Part shown: piece by piece, positions 1 to 7,376 of the stretch
Layout: every line of letters begins with the position of its first letter
Numbering within the stretch: position 1 is the first letter of the stretch
Assembly: GCF_003350405.1 (NCBI RefSeq)
Contig: NZ_QQAW01000004.1
Span: 248,001-312,000, forward strand
Source: Gluconacetobacter liquefaciens
GTDB lineage: Bacteria > Pseudomonadota > Alphaproteobacteria > Acetobacterales > Acetobacteraceae
Reading direction: 5' to 3'
Length of the DNA stretch: 64,000 nucleotides
Notes under the pieces: model-generated
What the model was told of the DNA's origin: nothing
Seen by the model: only the letters and a program-made list of their open reading frames with translations
The model's database searches: none
Position numbers and translations under genes: made by a program

Positions 1-276
1 CGCCATCACGTCTTCCAGATAGCCCCGCACGCCCTCCAGCGGCGTCATGACCTCATATCGCGCAATGCGCGGGCCGATCCCCGCTTCGATATACCGTTCC
101 AGCGCCAGCCGAAACAACGACCGCTTGTCCCCAAAGGCATTATACAGACTGGCGGCGGTCAGCCCCGTCTCGCCGACCAGATCGCGGATCGACGTCGCAT
201 CGAACCCCTGCCGCCAGAAGCACGCGACCGCCCCATCCAGCACGGCCTCTTCGTCAAATTCTCTCGGACGCGCCAT
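1..276 (-). CDS. TetR-family transcriptional regulator, 3' end beyond window
   Basis: The reverse strand reads from ATG at 276 without a stop to the window edge, giving the first 92 residues. It opens MARPREFDEEAVLDGAV and continues with a TetR-type helix-turn-helix (SIRDLVGETGLTAASLYNAF, about residues 29-48) and then GDKRSLF, the usual DNA-binding signature. The C-terminal ligand domain is off the window. The gene is divergent from the glutathione S-transferase gene at 393, so it probably controls that gene and itself. The ligand cannot be inferred. Confidence 0.85.
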   Translation of the reverse strand, partial: MARPREFDEEAVLDGAVACFWRQGFDATSIRDLVGETGLTAASLYNAFGDKRSLFRLALERYIEAGIGPRIARYEVMTPLEGVRGYLEDVMA

Positions 277-392
277 TCCAACATCCATCCACGGGTCATC
301 GACCCATCTTGCCATACGCAACGCCACACGTCATTCTGTAACGCGCGTACTAAAACACCCCTTCCCATGCGCCCCGATCGACTGGAGGCTTC
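277..392. promoter_or_regulatory. Divergent promoter region between TetR gene and GST gene
   Basis: This 116-bp gap separates two divergent start codons. It contains the 8-bp palindrome ACGCGCGT near 342-349 inside the imperfect palindrome GTAACGCGCGTAC, a possible TetR operator. A GGAGG ribosome-binding site lies just before the ATG at 393. No convincing -35/-10 pair was assigned. Confidence 0.35.
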
Positions 393-1097
393 ATGATCCG
401 CTTTTATTTCCACCCCACCCCCAACCCCGCGAAGGTCGCGCTGTTCCTCGAAGAAAGCGGCCTGCCCTACACGGTCGTCCCCGTCGACACCCGCAAGGGC
501 GAACAGCATGACCCGGCCTTCCGCGCCATCAACCCCAACGGCAAGGTCCCCGCGATCGTCGATCCCGACGGGCCGGACGGCAAGCCGGCGCGCGTTTTCG
601 ATTCCACGGCCATTTTGCTCTATCTTGCCGAAAAGACCGGCCGCTTTATCGGCACCCCGGCCGACCGGCCGGACCTGCTGTCCTGGCTGATGTTCATCGC
701 CACCGGCCTAGGTCCCTATTCCGGCCAGGCGGTGCATTTCCAGTATTTCGCGCCAGGGGATCAGGCTTACGCCATCAATCGCTATCGACGCGAGGCCGAG
801 CGTCATTACCAGGTCCTGAACGACCATCTGAAAGACCGCGCCTATCTCGCCGGCACGCATTATACCATTGCCGACATGTCCGCCTGGGGCTGGATCGACC
901 GCGTGGCACGGGTCATGAACACGACGGATGACCCGCTGGCTCCGTGGCCGCACCTGAAGCGTTTCTTCCAGACCATCGACGCGCGCCCCGCGGTGGCCCG
1001 CGCCCGCGCCGTCGGGCAGGATCATGTCTTCAAGACGGCCACGGACGAACAATCGCTCCGAGCCCTGTTCCCGTCCAACTACCCGCCCACACCCTGA
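393..1097 (+). CDS. Glutathione S-transferase family protein
   Basis: A 234-residue soluble protein with the two-domain GST layout. The N-terminal thioredoxin-like part (about 1-85) has NPNGKVPAIVD, with the cis-proline, and DSTAILLYLAEK, the glutathione-binding segment. The helical C-terminal domain contains YLAGTHYTIADMSAWGW with the N-capping box. The Asn/Ser-rich N-terminus (HPTPNPAKVAL) resembles the YfcG/YghU (Nu-class) group rather than classical Tyr enzymes. The start is supported by GGAGG 5-6 bases upstream. It lies 15 bp before a second GST gene, so the two are probably co-transcribed under the divergent TetR regulator. The substrate is unknown; disulfide or peroxide reduction is likely for this group. 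Confidence 0.88.
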   Translation: MIRFYFHPTPNPAKVALFLEESGLPYTVVPVDTRKGEQHDPAFRAINPNGKVPAIVDPDGPDGKPARVFDSTAILLYLAEKTGRFIGTPADRPDLLSWLMFIATGLGPYSGQAVHFQYFAPGDQAYAINRYRREAERHYQVLNDHLKDRAYLAGTHYTIADMSAWGWIDRVARVMNTTDDPLAPWPHLKRFFQTIDARPAVARARAVGQDHVFKTATDEQSLRALFPSNYPPTP

Positions 1098-1112
1098 TAC
1101 CGGAGCATCACC

Positions 1113-1982
1113 ATGACCGATTACACCCCGCCCAGGATCTGGACCTGGAACGGCGCAAACGGCGGCCAGTTCGCCAACATCAATCGCCCGATCTCCGGCC
1201 CCACGCACGACAAGGCGCTCCCGATCGGCCGGCACCCGCTCCAGCTCTATTCGCTCGGTACCCCCAACGGCGTGAAGGTCACGATCATGCTGGAGGAACT
1301 GCTGGCCGCCGGTCACGCGGGGGCCGAGTACGACGCATGGCTGATCAATATCGGTGCCGGCGACCAGTTCGGCAGCGGCTTCGTCGCCGTCAACCCGAAC
1401 TCCAAGATCCCCGCCATGGTCGACCGCAGCGGACCGCAACCCCTCCGCATCTTCGAATCCGGCTCCATCCTGCTCTACCTGGCCGAAAAATTCGGCGCCT
1501 TCCTGCCGAAGGACATCGCCGGACGCACCGAATGCCTCAACTGGCTGTTCTGGCAGGTCGGCAGCGCCCCCTATCTCGGCGGCGGCTTCGGCCATTTCTA
1601 CGCCTACGCACCGCAGAAGATCGAATATGCGATCGACCGCTTCGCAATGGAGGCCAAGCGCCAACTGGACGTGCTGGACCGCCGACTGGCGGAAAGCCCC
1701 TATATCGCGGGCGATACCTACAGCATCGCCGACATGGCGATCTTCCCCTGGTATGGCGGCCTGGTCAAAGGCTGGCTCTACGGCGCTTCAGCCGAGTTCC
1801 TGAGCGTGCAGGACTACAAACATCTGCAAGCCTGGGCCGACCGCCTGCTGGAACGCCCCGCCGTCCAGCGCGGCCGCATGGTCAACCGCACGAGCGGCGA
1901 ACCGTCAGAACAACTGCGCGAACGCCACGAAGCCAGCGATTTCCAGACCAAGACACAAGACAAGTTCGACCCTGCCAAATAG
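1113..1982 (+). CDS. yghU: YghU-type glutathione-dependent disulfide-bond oxidoreductase
   Basis: A 289-residue GST homologue, longer than usual because of an N-terminal extension (WTWNGANGGQFANINRPISG), which is typical of YghU proteins. The GST core starts near residue 45 with LYSLGTPNGVKVTIMLEELL; NPNSKIPAMVD and ESGSILLYLAEKFG form the glutathione site, and YIAGDTYSIADMAIFPW is the C-domain signature. Family members bind two glutathione molecules and reduce disulfides. The second-position gene of a two-gene operon, it ends just before a strong hairpin at 1997-2026. Family assignment is secure; the cellular role is inferred. Confidence 0.9.
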   Translation: MTDYTPPRIWTWNGANGGQFANINRPISGPTHDKALPIGRHPLQLYSLGTPNGVKVTIMLEELLAAGHAGAEYDAWLINIGAGDQFGSGFVAVNPNSKIPAMVDRSGPQPLRIFESGSILLYLAEKFGAFLPKDIAGRTECLNWLFWQVGSAPYLGGGFGHFYAYAPQKIEYAIDRFAMEAKRQLDVLDRRLAESPYIAGDTYSIADMAIFPWYGGLVKGWLYGASAEFLSVQDYKHLQAWADRLLERPAVQRGRMVNRTSGEPSEQLRERHEASDFQTKTQDKFDPAK

Positions 1983-1996
1983 TCGCCCCTCCAAAA

Positions 1997-2026
1997 CCTG
2001 TCAGGACAGGCGCGCGTCCTGACAGG
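1997..2026 (+). terminator. Hairpin downstream of the GST operon
   Basis: A perfect 11-bp stem (CCTGTCAGGAC / GTCCTGACAGG) with an 8-base loop lies 14 bp after the yghU stop. No T-run follows on the plus strand. It also sits at the 3' end of the leftward ORF ending at 2030, so it may separate the converging transcripts. Confidence 0.6.
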
Positions 2027-2029
2027 CCC

Positions 2030-2191
2030 TCATCCGCCGCCCATCACGACCATCAGAATGGCCGCGAAGGTTCCAGAAAACATTCCCATGGCTGCATTCG
2101 CCATGAGCCCACGATTTTCCGCATCAATAACAAATAAAAGATTCTTTTTAATAAAGTATACCGAAACGTAAATTATCGCAAAAAGAAGCAC
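2030..2191 (-). CDS. Possible 53-residue small membrane protein
   Basis: On the minus strand, a GTG at 2191 opens 53 codons to TGA at 2030. AGGTGAG lies about 9 bases before the start. The product has two hydrophobic stretches (LLFAIIYVSVYFI and MGMFSGTFAAILMVVM) separated by a charged turn with KKN, and it ends GGG. It lies 40 bp downstream of the HD-oxygenase gene and could share its transcript. The upstream half is AT-rich, unlike the neighbours. It is too short to assign to a family and may equally be a remnant of a longer membrane protein. Confidence 0.35.
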   Translation of the reverse strand: MLLFAIIYVSVYFIKKNLLFVIDAENRGLMANAAMGMFSGTFAAILMVVMGGG

Positions 2192-2231
2192 AAACAGGTC
2201 TCACCTGTCTGCAACAATCGATGAATTCTGT

Positions 2232-2795
2232 TCATGACACAGCCACATAGGTGTCCGGATTGGCAAGACCAGTCAGAAGACCACGATAGGATTCCAGCGA
2301 CGGCACCTCCATGTCCTTCATCTTCCCGGCATCGTCATAACGACGGACCTGAATGGCCTCATGGAAATAAGGATTTTTCTCAAAATCCGTCGCCTCGTCC
2401 GGCGTGAACGGCCCCCCCTGCAAGCGCAGGCTCAGTTCCGAAGCAGAACTCAGCCCCTCGCGATAACCGGGCTCCCGAGCGCAAAGATACCGCTTGGCAT
2501 CGACATGCATCACGATGGGCGCGATCACGGAAGGCGGGAAATAAGGCTGAAGCAGCGCCCCTCCCCGATGTTCATGATGCCCGTCTGTTCCCGAGCCTTC
2601 CGCCTGCGTTCCAGCATGATCAATGAACTGGCCGATATCATGAAGCAGCGCTGCCGCGACAATCGTATCGGGCGCTCCCTCCCGTTGCGCAAGACAGGCG
2701 CACTGAAGTGCATGGTCGAGCTGCGAGACGTCCTCACCATAATCCTGTCCACCAAACTCGGCGAAAAGGTCATAGATACGATCGACAATGTTCAT
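2232..2795 (-). CDS. PhnZ/TmpB-like HD-domain phosphonate oxygenase
   Basis: Chosen start MNIVDRIYDLF at 2795 gives 187 residues; an in-frame ATG at 2819 is less likely. The YGEDVSQLDHALQ segment followed by VAAALLHDIGQFI carries the His and His-Asp ligands of an HD-type mixed-valent di-iron oxygenase. The Tyr/Glu of YGE match the substrate-gating residues of PhnZ and TmpB, which oxidatively cleave the C-P bond of hydroxylated aminophosphonates. The partner Fe(II)/2-oxoglutarate hydroxylase (PhnY/TmpA) is not present in this window, so the actual substrate is uncertain. It is divergent from the phospholipase C gene across an operator-like site at 2822. Confidence 0.8.
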   Translation of the reverse strand: MNIVDRIYDLFAEFGGQDYGEDVSQLDHALQCACLAQREGAPDTIVAAALLHDIGQFIDHAGTQAEGSGTDGHHEHRGGALLQPYFPPSVIAPIVMHVDAKRYLCAREPGYREGLSSASELSLRLQGGPFTPDEATDFEKNPYFHEAIQVRRYDDAGKMKDMEVPSLESYRGLLTGLANPDTYVAVS

Positions 2796-2821
2796 GGTCA
2801 CCCGGCACTTGGATTTCACTC

Positions 2822-2833
2822 TGGACTATACCA
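2822..2833. promoter_or_regulatory. Operator-like site TGGACTATACCA (GntR/HutC type)
   Basis: This 12-mer has the form TGG-N6-CCA and matches the two sites at 7126 and 7332 (TGGTATATACCA, TGGTATGGACCA). It lies 27 bp upstream of the HD-oxygenase start and 54 bp upstream of the phospholipase C start. HutC-subfamily GntR repressors typically bind sequences of this GGT-TA-ACC class, and such a regulator is encoded at 5107-5844. Confidence 0.6.
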
Positions 2834-2886
2834 GATATACGGCCTACTTATTGGCTTCTCCGCCGCAGCATGGCAAGGAAAAAGAT

Positions 2887-5037
2887 ATGTCCGATCCGTC
2901 ACGCCGCCGCTTCCTGTCGGCGGCCGGCGCATCCGTCGCCAGCCTCCCCTTCACACGCAACCTGATCGAACGCGCCCTTGCCGTCGCCCCCGCCCATCGG
3001 ACCGGAACGGTGCAGGACGTTCAGCATGTCGTCATCCACATGCAGGAAAACCGCTCGTTCGATCATTATTTCGGCGCGTTCAACGGGGTCCGCGGCTTCT
3101 CCGACCCACACCCCCTGCGCCTGCCGGGCGGCAATGCGGTGTGGCGCCAGCCGTCGTCGGAACATCCGGACGGGTATGTCCTGCCCTATCACGGCGACAG
3201 CCGAAGCACGCGATCCTTTACGGTCGACGGCGCCGATCAGGGTCACCTCGCAAATCTCACGATCTTTGCCGGAGGCCGCTTCGATCAATGGGGTGCCACG
3301 CGGGAAATGCGGCAGAGAATGCTACATTTCACAGGTGGAGACCTTCCATTCTATCACGATCTGGCCAATGCATTCACGATCTGCGACGCCTGGCATGCTT
3401 CGACGCTGACGCAGACCTATCCCAACCGCCTGCATCTCTTCTCCGGCTGCAACGGCGGGGGCACGGTCGGCGGCGATCCGGAGATGGACAATTACGGCGA
3501 GGATGAAACGCCCAGCGCCGACATGGCGCAGGATCAGCCTCTGCGCCCCGGCGCCTACAACTGGCACACTTACGCCGAACGCCTGGAAGAATCCGGCATA
3601 AACTGGAAAGTTTATCAGGAATACGATAATTTCGGCGACAATCTCCTCTCCGTCTTCCCAGCCTTCCGTCCCTGTGCACCAAATTCCAGCCTGTACGCAC
3701 GCGGCCGATCATGGGTCAGCGAGCACAAAACCGCTCCCGATCGCATCCGTTCAGACGGCACCCAGCTTGTCGATGCCTTCCGCGCCGATATCTCAGCAGG
3801 CCGGTTGCCACAGGTTTCATGGATCGTGACGGCGAAAGATCTTTCCGAACATCCCGACGCCATCCCGGCACGCGGCGAATTCGTGACCGCGAAACTGATC
3901 GAAGCCCTGGTCGACCACCCCGAGACCTTCGCCCGTACCGTCTTCATCACGATCTATGACGAAGCGGGCGGCTTCTTCGACCACATGCCGCCCCCCGTGC
4001 CGCCGCTGACGCCGGAACAAGGTCTCAGCACCGTCTCCACCGCTGGCGAGATCAAGCACTACCCACCCGGCTCCCCACACCCTGGCCCTCAACCGATCGG
4101 CCTGGGCATACGTGTGCCCGCCATCATCGTCAGTCCGTGGAGCCGGGGGGGCTATGTCTGTTCACAATTGTTCGACCACACCTCCGTCCTGCGGTTCCTG
4201 GAACAGTGTTTCGGCGTGAAGGAACCCAATATCAGCGACTGGCGTCGCGCCGTCTGCGGCGACCTTCTCTCGGCATTCGATTTCTCGCGTTCCGCCCGGC
4301 ATGCGCCGCTGGCCTTCCCGCATATTCGCGACACCCAGGACCGCATCGCGCGCTCCCTTGCCGGCACCGCCTTCGCAATCCCGGCCGTGCAGAAACAACC
4401 CCGCCAGATGGCCGGACAACGCCCCGTCCGTCCCCTGCCCTACGAATTCAGTGTGCAGACCGCACCCGATGCCGATGGCATGTTGGGCCTGACCATCAGC
4501 AACACCGGAGCCGCAGGCATCTGCCTGAGCGTCCATGACAATACCGACCGCAACCCGCCCCTCTCCTTCACCGTCGGCGCGAGCCATCACTGCAATGCAC
4601 GGCTGTGGGCGGGCATCCAGGGCGACAGCGGGCATGATTTCACCGTGCGCGGTCCGAATGGCTTCGTCAGACACCAACGTGGCGCATCCTCTCGCCCACC
4701 CGTCAGTGTCAGGACGGAGGCCGGAGAAGGCCAGACCCTCCGCCTGTCGGTCACCAGCCACCACACCACGCCGCAAGAGATCCGCCTGACGGACGAAACC
4801 CTGAGCAGCACAGCAGCTACGCACCATGCCACACTACCGCCGGGCGGCACCCGCCACTTCACCATTCCGTTGACACGAACCGATGGCTGGTATGCGCTGG
4901 CAATCGGCAGCAGCGTCGATCTCTCCTTCTGGATGGGGCTATACGGCGCCGCACGCCCCACAAAAACGGATCCTGCCCTAAACGTCCCATCCGATGGAGA
5001 GGCAGAACAACCGCCCTCTTCCCTTCATCATGCTTGA
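2887..5037 (+). CDS. Tat-exported phosphocholine-specific phospholipase C
   Basis: The start at 2887 (MSDPSRRRFLSAAGASVA) was chosen because it gives a twin-arginine signal peptide and has AAGGAA upstream; an in-frame ATG at 2788 would overlap the divergent gene. The 716-residue product has the phosphoesterase core with MQENRSFDHYFGAFNG near residue 55, IYDEAGGFFDHMPPP and the DHTSVLRFLE segment. Two C-terminal beta-domains typical of bacterial phospholipase C (DUF756 type) follow, from about residue 510. The family hydrolyses phosphatidylcholine or sphingomyelin to phosphocholine, or acts as an acid phosphatase, in the periplasm or outside the cell. Its neighbours suggest phosphorus acquisition. 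The GntR gene follows after about 70 bp and is probably co-transcribed. Confidence 0.9.
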   Translation: MSDPSRRRFLSAAGASVASLPFTRNLIERALAVAPAHRTGTVQDVQHVVIHMQENRSFDHYFGAFNGVRGFSDPHPLRLPGGNAVWRQPSSEHPDGYVLPYHGDSRSTRSFTVDGADQGHLANLTIFAGGRFDQWGATREMRQRMLHFTGGDLPFYHDLANAFTICDAWHASTLTQTYPNRLHLFSGCNGGGTVGGDPEMDNYGEDETPSADMAQDQPLRPGAYNWHTYAERLEESGINWKVYQEYDNFGDNLLSVFPAFRPCAPNSSLYARGRSWVSEHKTAPDRIRSDGTQLVDAFRADISAGRLPQVSWIVTAKDLSEHPDAIPARGEFVTAKLIEALVDHPETFARTVFITIYDEAGGFFDHMPPPVPPLTPEQGLSTVSTAGEIKHYPPGSPHPGPQPIGLGIRVPAIIVSPWSRGGYVCSQLFDHTSVLRFLEQCFGVKEPNISDWRRAVCGDLLSAFDFSRSARHAPLAFPHIRDTQDRIARSLAGTAFAIPAVQKQPRQMAGQRPVRPLPYEFSVQTAPDADGMLGLTISNTGAAGICLSVHDNTDRNPPLSFTVGASHHCNARLWAGIQGDSGHDFTVRGPNGFVRHQRGASSRPPVSVRTEAGEGQTLRLSVTSHHTTPQEIRLTDETLSSTAATHHATLPPGGTRHFTIPLTRTDGWYALAIGSSVDLSFWMGLYGAARPTKTDPALNVPSDGEAEQPPSSLHHA

Positions 5038-5106
5038 CGCTGTATCCACCATCCATGATGCTGGCCGGCCATCGCAAACGCCGCTCCATCGTCAGGAGAA
5101 TGCAGC

Positions 5107-5844
5107 CTGTCTCCGTCCGGTTCCGAAAACGACAACGTCGAACCCCACTATCTTCGCCTCCGCAACCAGGTCGCAGATGAAATCGAAGCCGGTATCCTGG
5201 CTTCCGGTGCCCGGTTGCCATCCGAACGCAAGTTCCAGGAACTGACCGGCAGCGCCCGCGGCACCATCCGCGAGGCGCTGTCACAGTTGGAAGCCGAAGG
5301 CCTGATCTACCGCAAGGACCGCAGCGGATGGTACGTCTCGCCCAAACCCGTCACATACGATCCCACCCGCTGGTCGGGTTTCATGACCTATGTGGCGGAA
5401 CAGGGTCGCGTGCCAGCCACCGAAACCCTACAGGTCAAGACGGAAAAACAGCCCCCCGCCGTGCTCGATATTTTCGGCAAGGGCGTCCGTAACCCCCTGT
5501 ATCGGGTGGAACGACGACGCAGCATCGACGAACGGCCGGTTCTGGTAGAAGAAATCACGATCAACCCGGCCCTGGCGCCCGGTCTGGCCCGACACAACCT
5601 CAACGGGTCGCTCAGCAGCGTCCTGCGCGAGGTCTATGGGCTGGCGGTCACACGCAACCACGTCGAAATGCGCGCCTGCGCCCTCGTGCGCCATACGGCG
5701 GAATGTCTTGGCGTCAAGTCCGGCACGCCGGGGCTTCTCGTCATCCGCACCAGCTATGACGCACGCGGGCGTGTCATAGAATACGATCAGGAATATTGGT
5801 GCGCCAACGCCATCCGCATCGAGGTAGATCTCACGGTCGCATAA
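5107..5844 (+). CDS. GntR-family (HutC/UTRA) transcriptional regulator, non-canonical start
   Basis: The product has an N-terminal GntR winged helix (YLRLRNQVADEIEAGIL, LPSERKFQELTGSARGTIRE, GLIYRKDRSGWYVSP) and a C-terminal UTRA effector domain (about residues 95-245). Protein similarity clearly begins well upstream of the first ordinary start, the TTG at 5215, which would delete half of the DNA-binding helices. The frame is open from 5059, but contains no ATG or GTG. A CTG at 5107 lies 8 bases after AGGAGA and is the best candidate, giving about 245 residues. A frameshift near the 5' end is the alternative. It probably follows the phospholipase gene in one operon and binds the TGG-N6-CCA sites. 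Confidence 0.8.
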   Translation: MSPSGSENDNVEPHYLRLRNQVADEIEAGILASGARLPSERKFQELTGSARGTIREALSQLEAEGLIYRKDRSGWYVSPKPVTYDPTRWSGFMTYVAEQGRVPATETLQVKTEKQPPAVLDIFGKGVRNPLYRVERRRSIDERPVLVEEITINPALAPGLARHNLNGSLSSVLREVYGLAVTRNHVEMRACALVRHTAECLGVKSGTPGLLVIRTSYDARGRVIEYDQEYWCANAIRIEVDLTVA

Positions 5845-7114
5845 CCCGCGCCCTGCCCCCCAGACGTCGATGCGCGACAAACAGCGACACCAGGCCAAAC
5901 CCCGTCACGATCGCTGCTGTGACATAGGCAAAATCGACATAGAACGACAGCCAGTTTTCCTTCGCCCCGCAGACATTGCGCAGGACGATAACCGCCACGC
6001 TGCCGCAATATCCGGCGGCATCCGCAACGTAAATCAGAAAGCCCGAATTGCCGGGCTTGCCGATCGCGGCAATCATCCTGTCGAACAACATGGCATTGAA
6101 CGGCGTATAGGCCAGATAGAGCCCCATCCCGGACAGAATCATCCAGACCAGACCCGAGATGACACCGCACCGGAACGCCAAGGTCGCCCCCGCCAGCAGT
6201 ACGGCACCGAGAATGATCAGGGCCTGCATCGTCTGTAATGCCGCCAGATTGTTTCGCACCCTGTTCAGCGCTGCCAGCACCACCAGCACACCGATGGCCA
6301 CCGGTGCCTCACTTTCCGTAAAAAGGGCGGCAACATCCCGATATCCGGCCGCATGCCATAGCTCAGGAGCAAAATTATCCCGAAAATCGCGGATTGCAGT
6401 CAACATCACATATCCGACGACAAGCGGGAAAATCATCGTCCAGTTCGCCCGCAGCATCGCCATGCGCTCCGCCCGAAACATCGGCACACGCGGCATCCGT
6501 TCCGCTTCATCCTGCCGATCCGGCGGCGGTAGGATTTCCAGTGCCCAGACCGAAATCAGCAGAAGCGGGAAGAACACGCCCCCCACGGCCGCCGGCATCC
6601 ACCAGACGCTGACACCAGCCTGCAACATCACCTCCCCCACCGATTTCATGACACCGGAAGAAAAGATGAAACTCGCACACAGGATCGCACCCAGAATATC
6701 GGATTCCCGCCTGCCTTCCAGATAACTGAAGACCAGACCCCATATCATGCCGAGCGGCAATCCGTTCAGCAGAAAGAACACCGCATTCCAGGGCGCCGGC
6801 GCCAGGGCAAAGAGAATCAGCGCCACCCAGGCGATGGATACCAGGCCAATGATCGCATACCCCCGCCCCTGCCGCCCGAACTGGGCAACAACCCTGATGC
6901 CGATCAGCTTGGAAAGCGCATAGCCTGCAATCTGCATGATAATAACGGCCGATTTGTAATCCAGCCCGTCAAGAAATGGCGCAACCCCGGAAAAAATGTC
7001 GGCCGCGACAGGCTTTCGAAAGGCGTACATCGAAAAATAGGCGGTAAATCCAGCAATGCCACCAACCGCCGTGATGGCGGGACGGGACAGGCGCGAGGCA
7101 AGTTTCGGCTTCAT
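5831..7114 (-). CDS. DUF5690/MFS-like membrane transporter
   Basis: A 427-residue polytopic membrane protein with about 12 hydrophobic segments. The N-terminus reads ITAVGGIAGFTAYFSMYAFR, close to the glycerol-phosphate-transporter-like MFS start (YFxMYAFRKP). The conserved DSAVIIMQIAGYALSK-like helix and the GLPLGMIWGLVFSYLEGRR loop are typical of the DUF5690 family. The charged loop near residues 205-220 is the central cytoplasmic loop. Its end overlaps the GntR gene end by 14 bp in convergent orientation. An operator-like 12-mer lies 12 bp upstream of its start, so it belongs to the same putative regulon. The substrate is unknown; an organophosphate or aminophosphonate is a reasonable guess from context. 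Confidence 0.78.
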   Translation of the reverse strand: MKPKLASRLSRPAITAVGGIAGFTAYFSMYAFRKPVAADIFSGVAPFLDGLDYKSAVIIMQIAGYALSKLIGIRVVAQFGRQGRGYAIIGLVSIAWVALILFALAPAPWNAVFFLLNGLPLGMIWGLVFSYLEGRRESDILGAILCASFIFSSGVMKSVGEVMLQAGVSVWWMPAAVGGVFFPLLLISVWALEILPPPDRQDEAERMPRVPMFRAERMAMLRANWTMIFPLVVGYVMLTAIRDFRDNFAPELWHAAGYRDVAALFTESEAPVAIGVLVVLAALNRVRNNLAALQTMQALIILGAVLLAGATLAFRCGVISGLVWMILSGMGLYLAYTPFNAMLFDRMIAAIGKPGNSGFLIYVADAAGYCGSVAVIVLRNVCGAKENWLSFYVDFAYVTAAIVTGFGLVSLFVAHRRLGGRARVMRP

Positions 7115-7125
7115 TCATCACCATT

Positions 7126-7137
7126 TGGTATATACCA
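7126..7137. promoter_or_regulatory. Operator-like palindrome TGGTATATACCA
   Basis: A perfect 12-bp palindrome of the HutC-type GGTNTANACC class, centred 18 bp upstream of the transporter start at 7114. It would overlap the promoter or transcription start of that gene. It is one of three related sites in this cluster. Confidence 0.65.
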
Positions 7138-7331
7138 CAAATCTATAACCTGACACCGCCAATGCCGAATGAAGGTTATGTGACAGACCGATTGACAAAT
7201 AAAGACATATCCGGCTGCCGACACCCTCACCACACATAGAGTACAAAAGAGATTTTAAATGTATTATCAAAGAGAGAATGCGATTTCCCTCCCGCGTCAC
7301 TGATTCTTAACAATACGCATCAAACTCATTT

Positions 7332-7343
7332 TGGTATGGACCA
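7332..7343. promoter_or_regulatory. Operator-like site TGGTATGGACCA
   Basis: A near-palindromic 12-mer embedded in TTGGTATGGACCAATT, 33 bp before the ATG of the TonB-dependent receptor at 7377. It shares TGG-N6-CCA and the GGT..ACC half-sites with the sites at 7126 and 2822. Confidence 0.6.
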
Positions 7344-7376
7344 ATTACGTTTTACATGGCCAACCGGGAGCCCACG

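Noticed and set aside
5062-5071. TGGCCGGCCA palindrome before the GntR gene as a fourth operator
   Set aside because: It is TGG-N4-CCA, not TGG-N6-CCA, and GC palindromes of this size are common in this genome.
7180-7198. Pho-box-like pair TTGTCAA / CTGTCAC on the minus strand upstream of the TonB receptor
   Set aside because: The spacer is 5 bases instead of the 4 needed for the 11-bp PhoB period, and the first half is weak; it would fit the phosphorus theme but is not good enough to call.
7115-7376. Cobalamin or other riboswitch before the TonB-dependent receptor
   Set aside because: No B12-box-like or other conserved riboswitch core could be found in the gap; the operator-like sites explain its regulation better.
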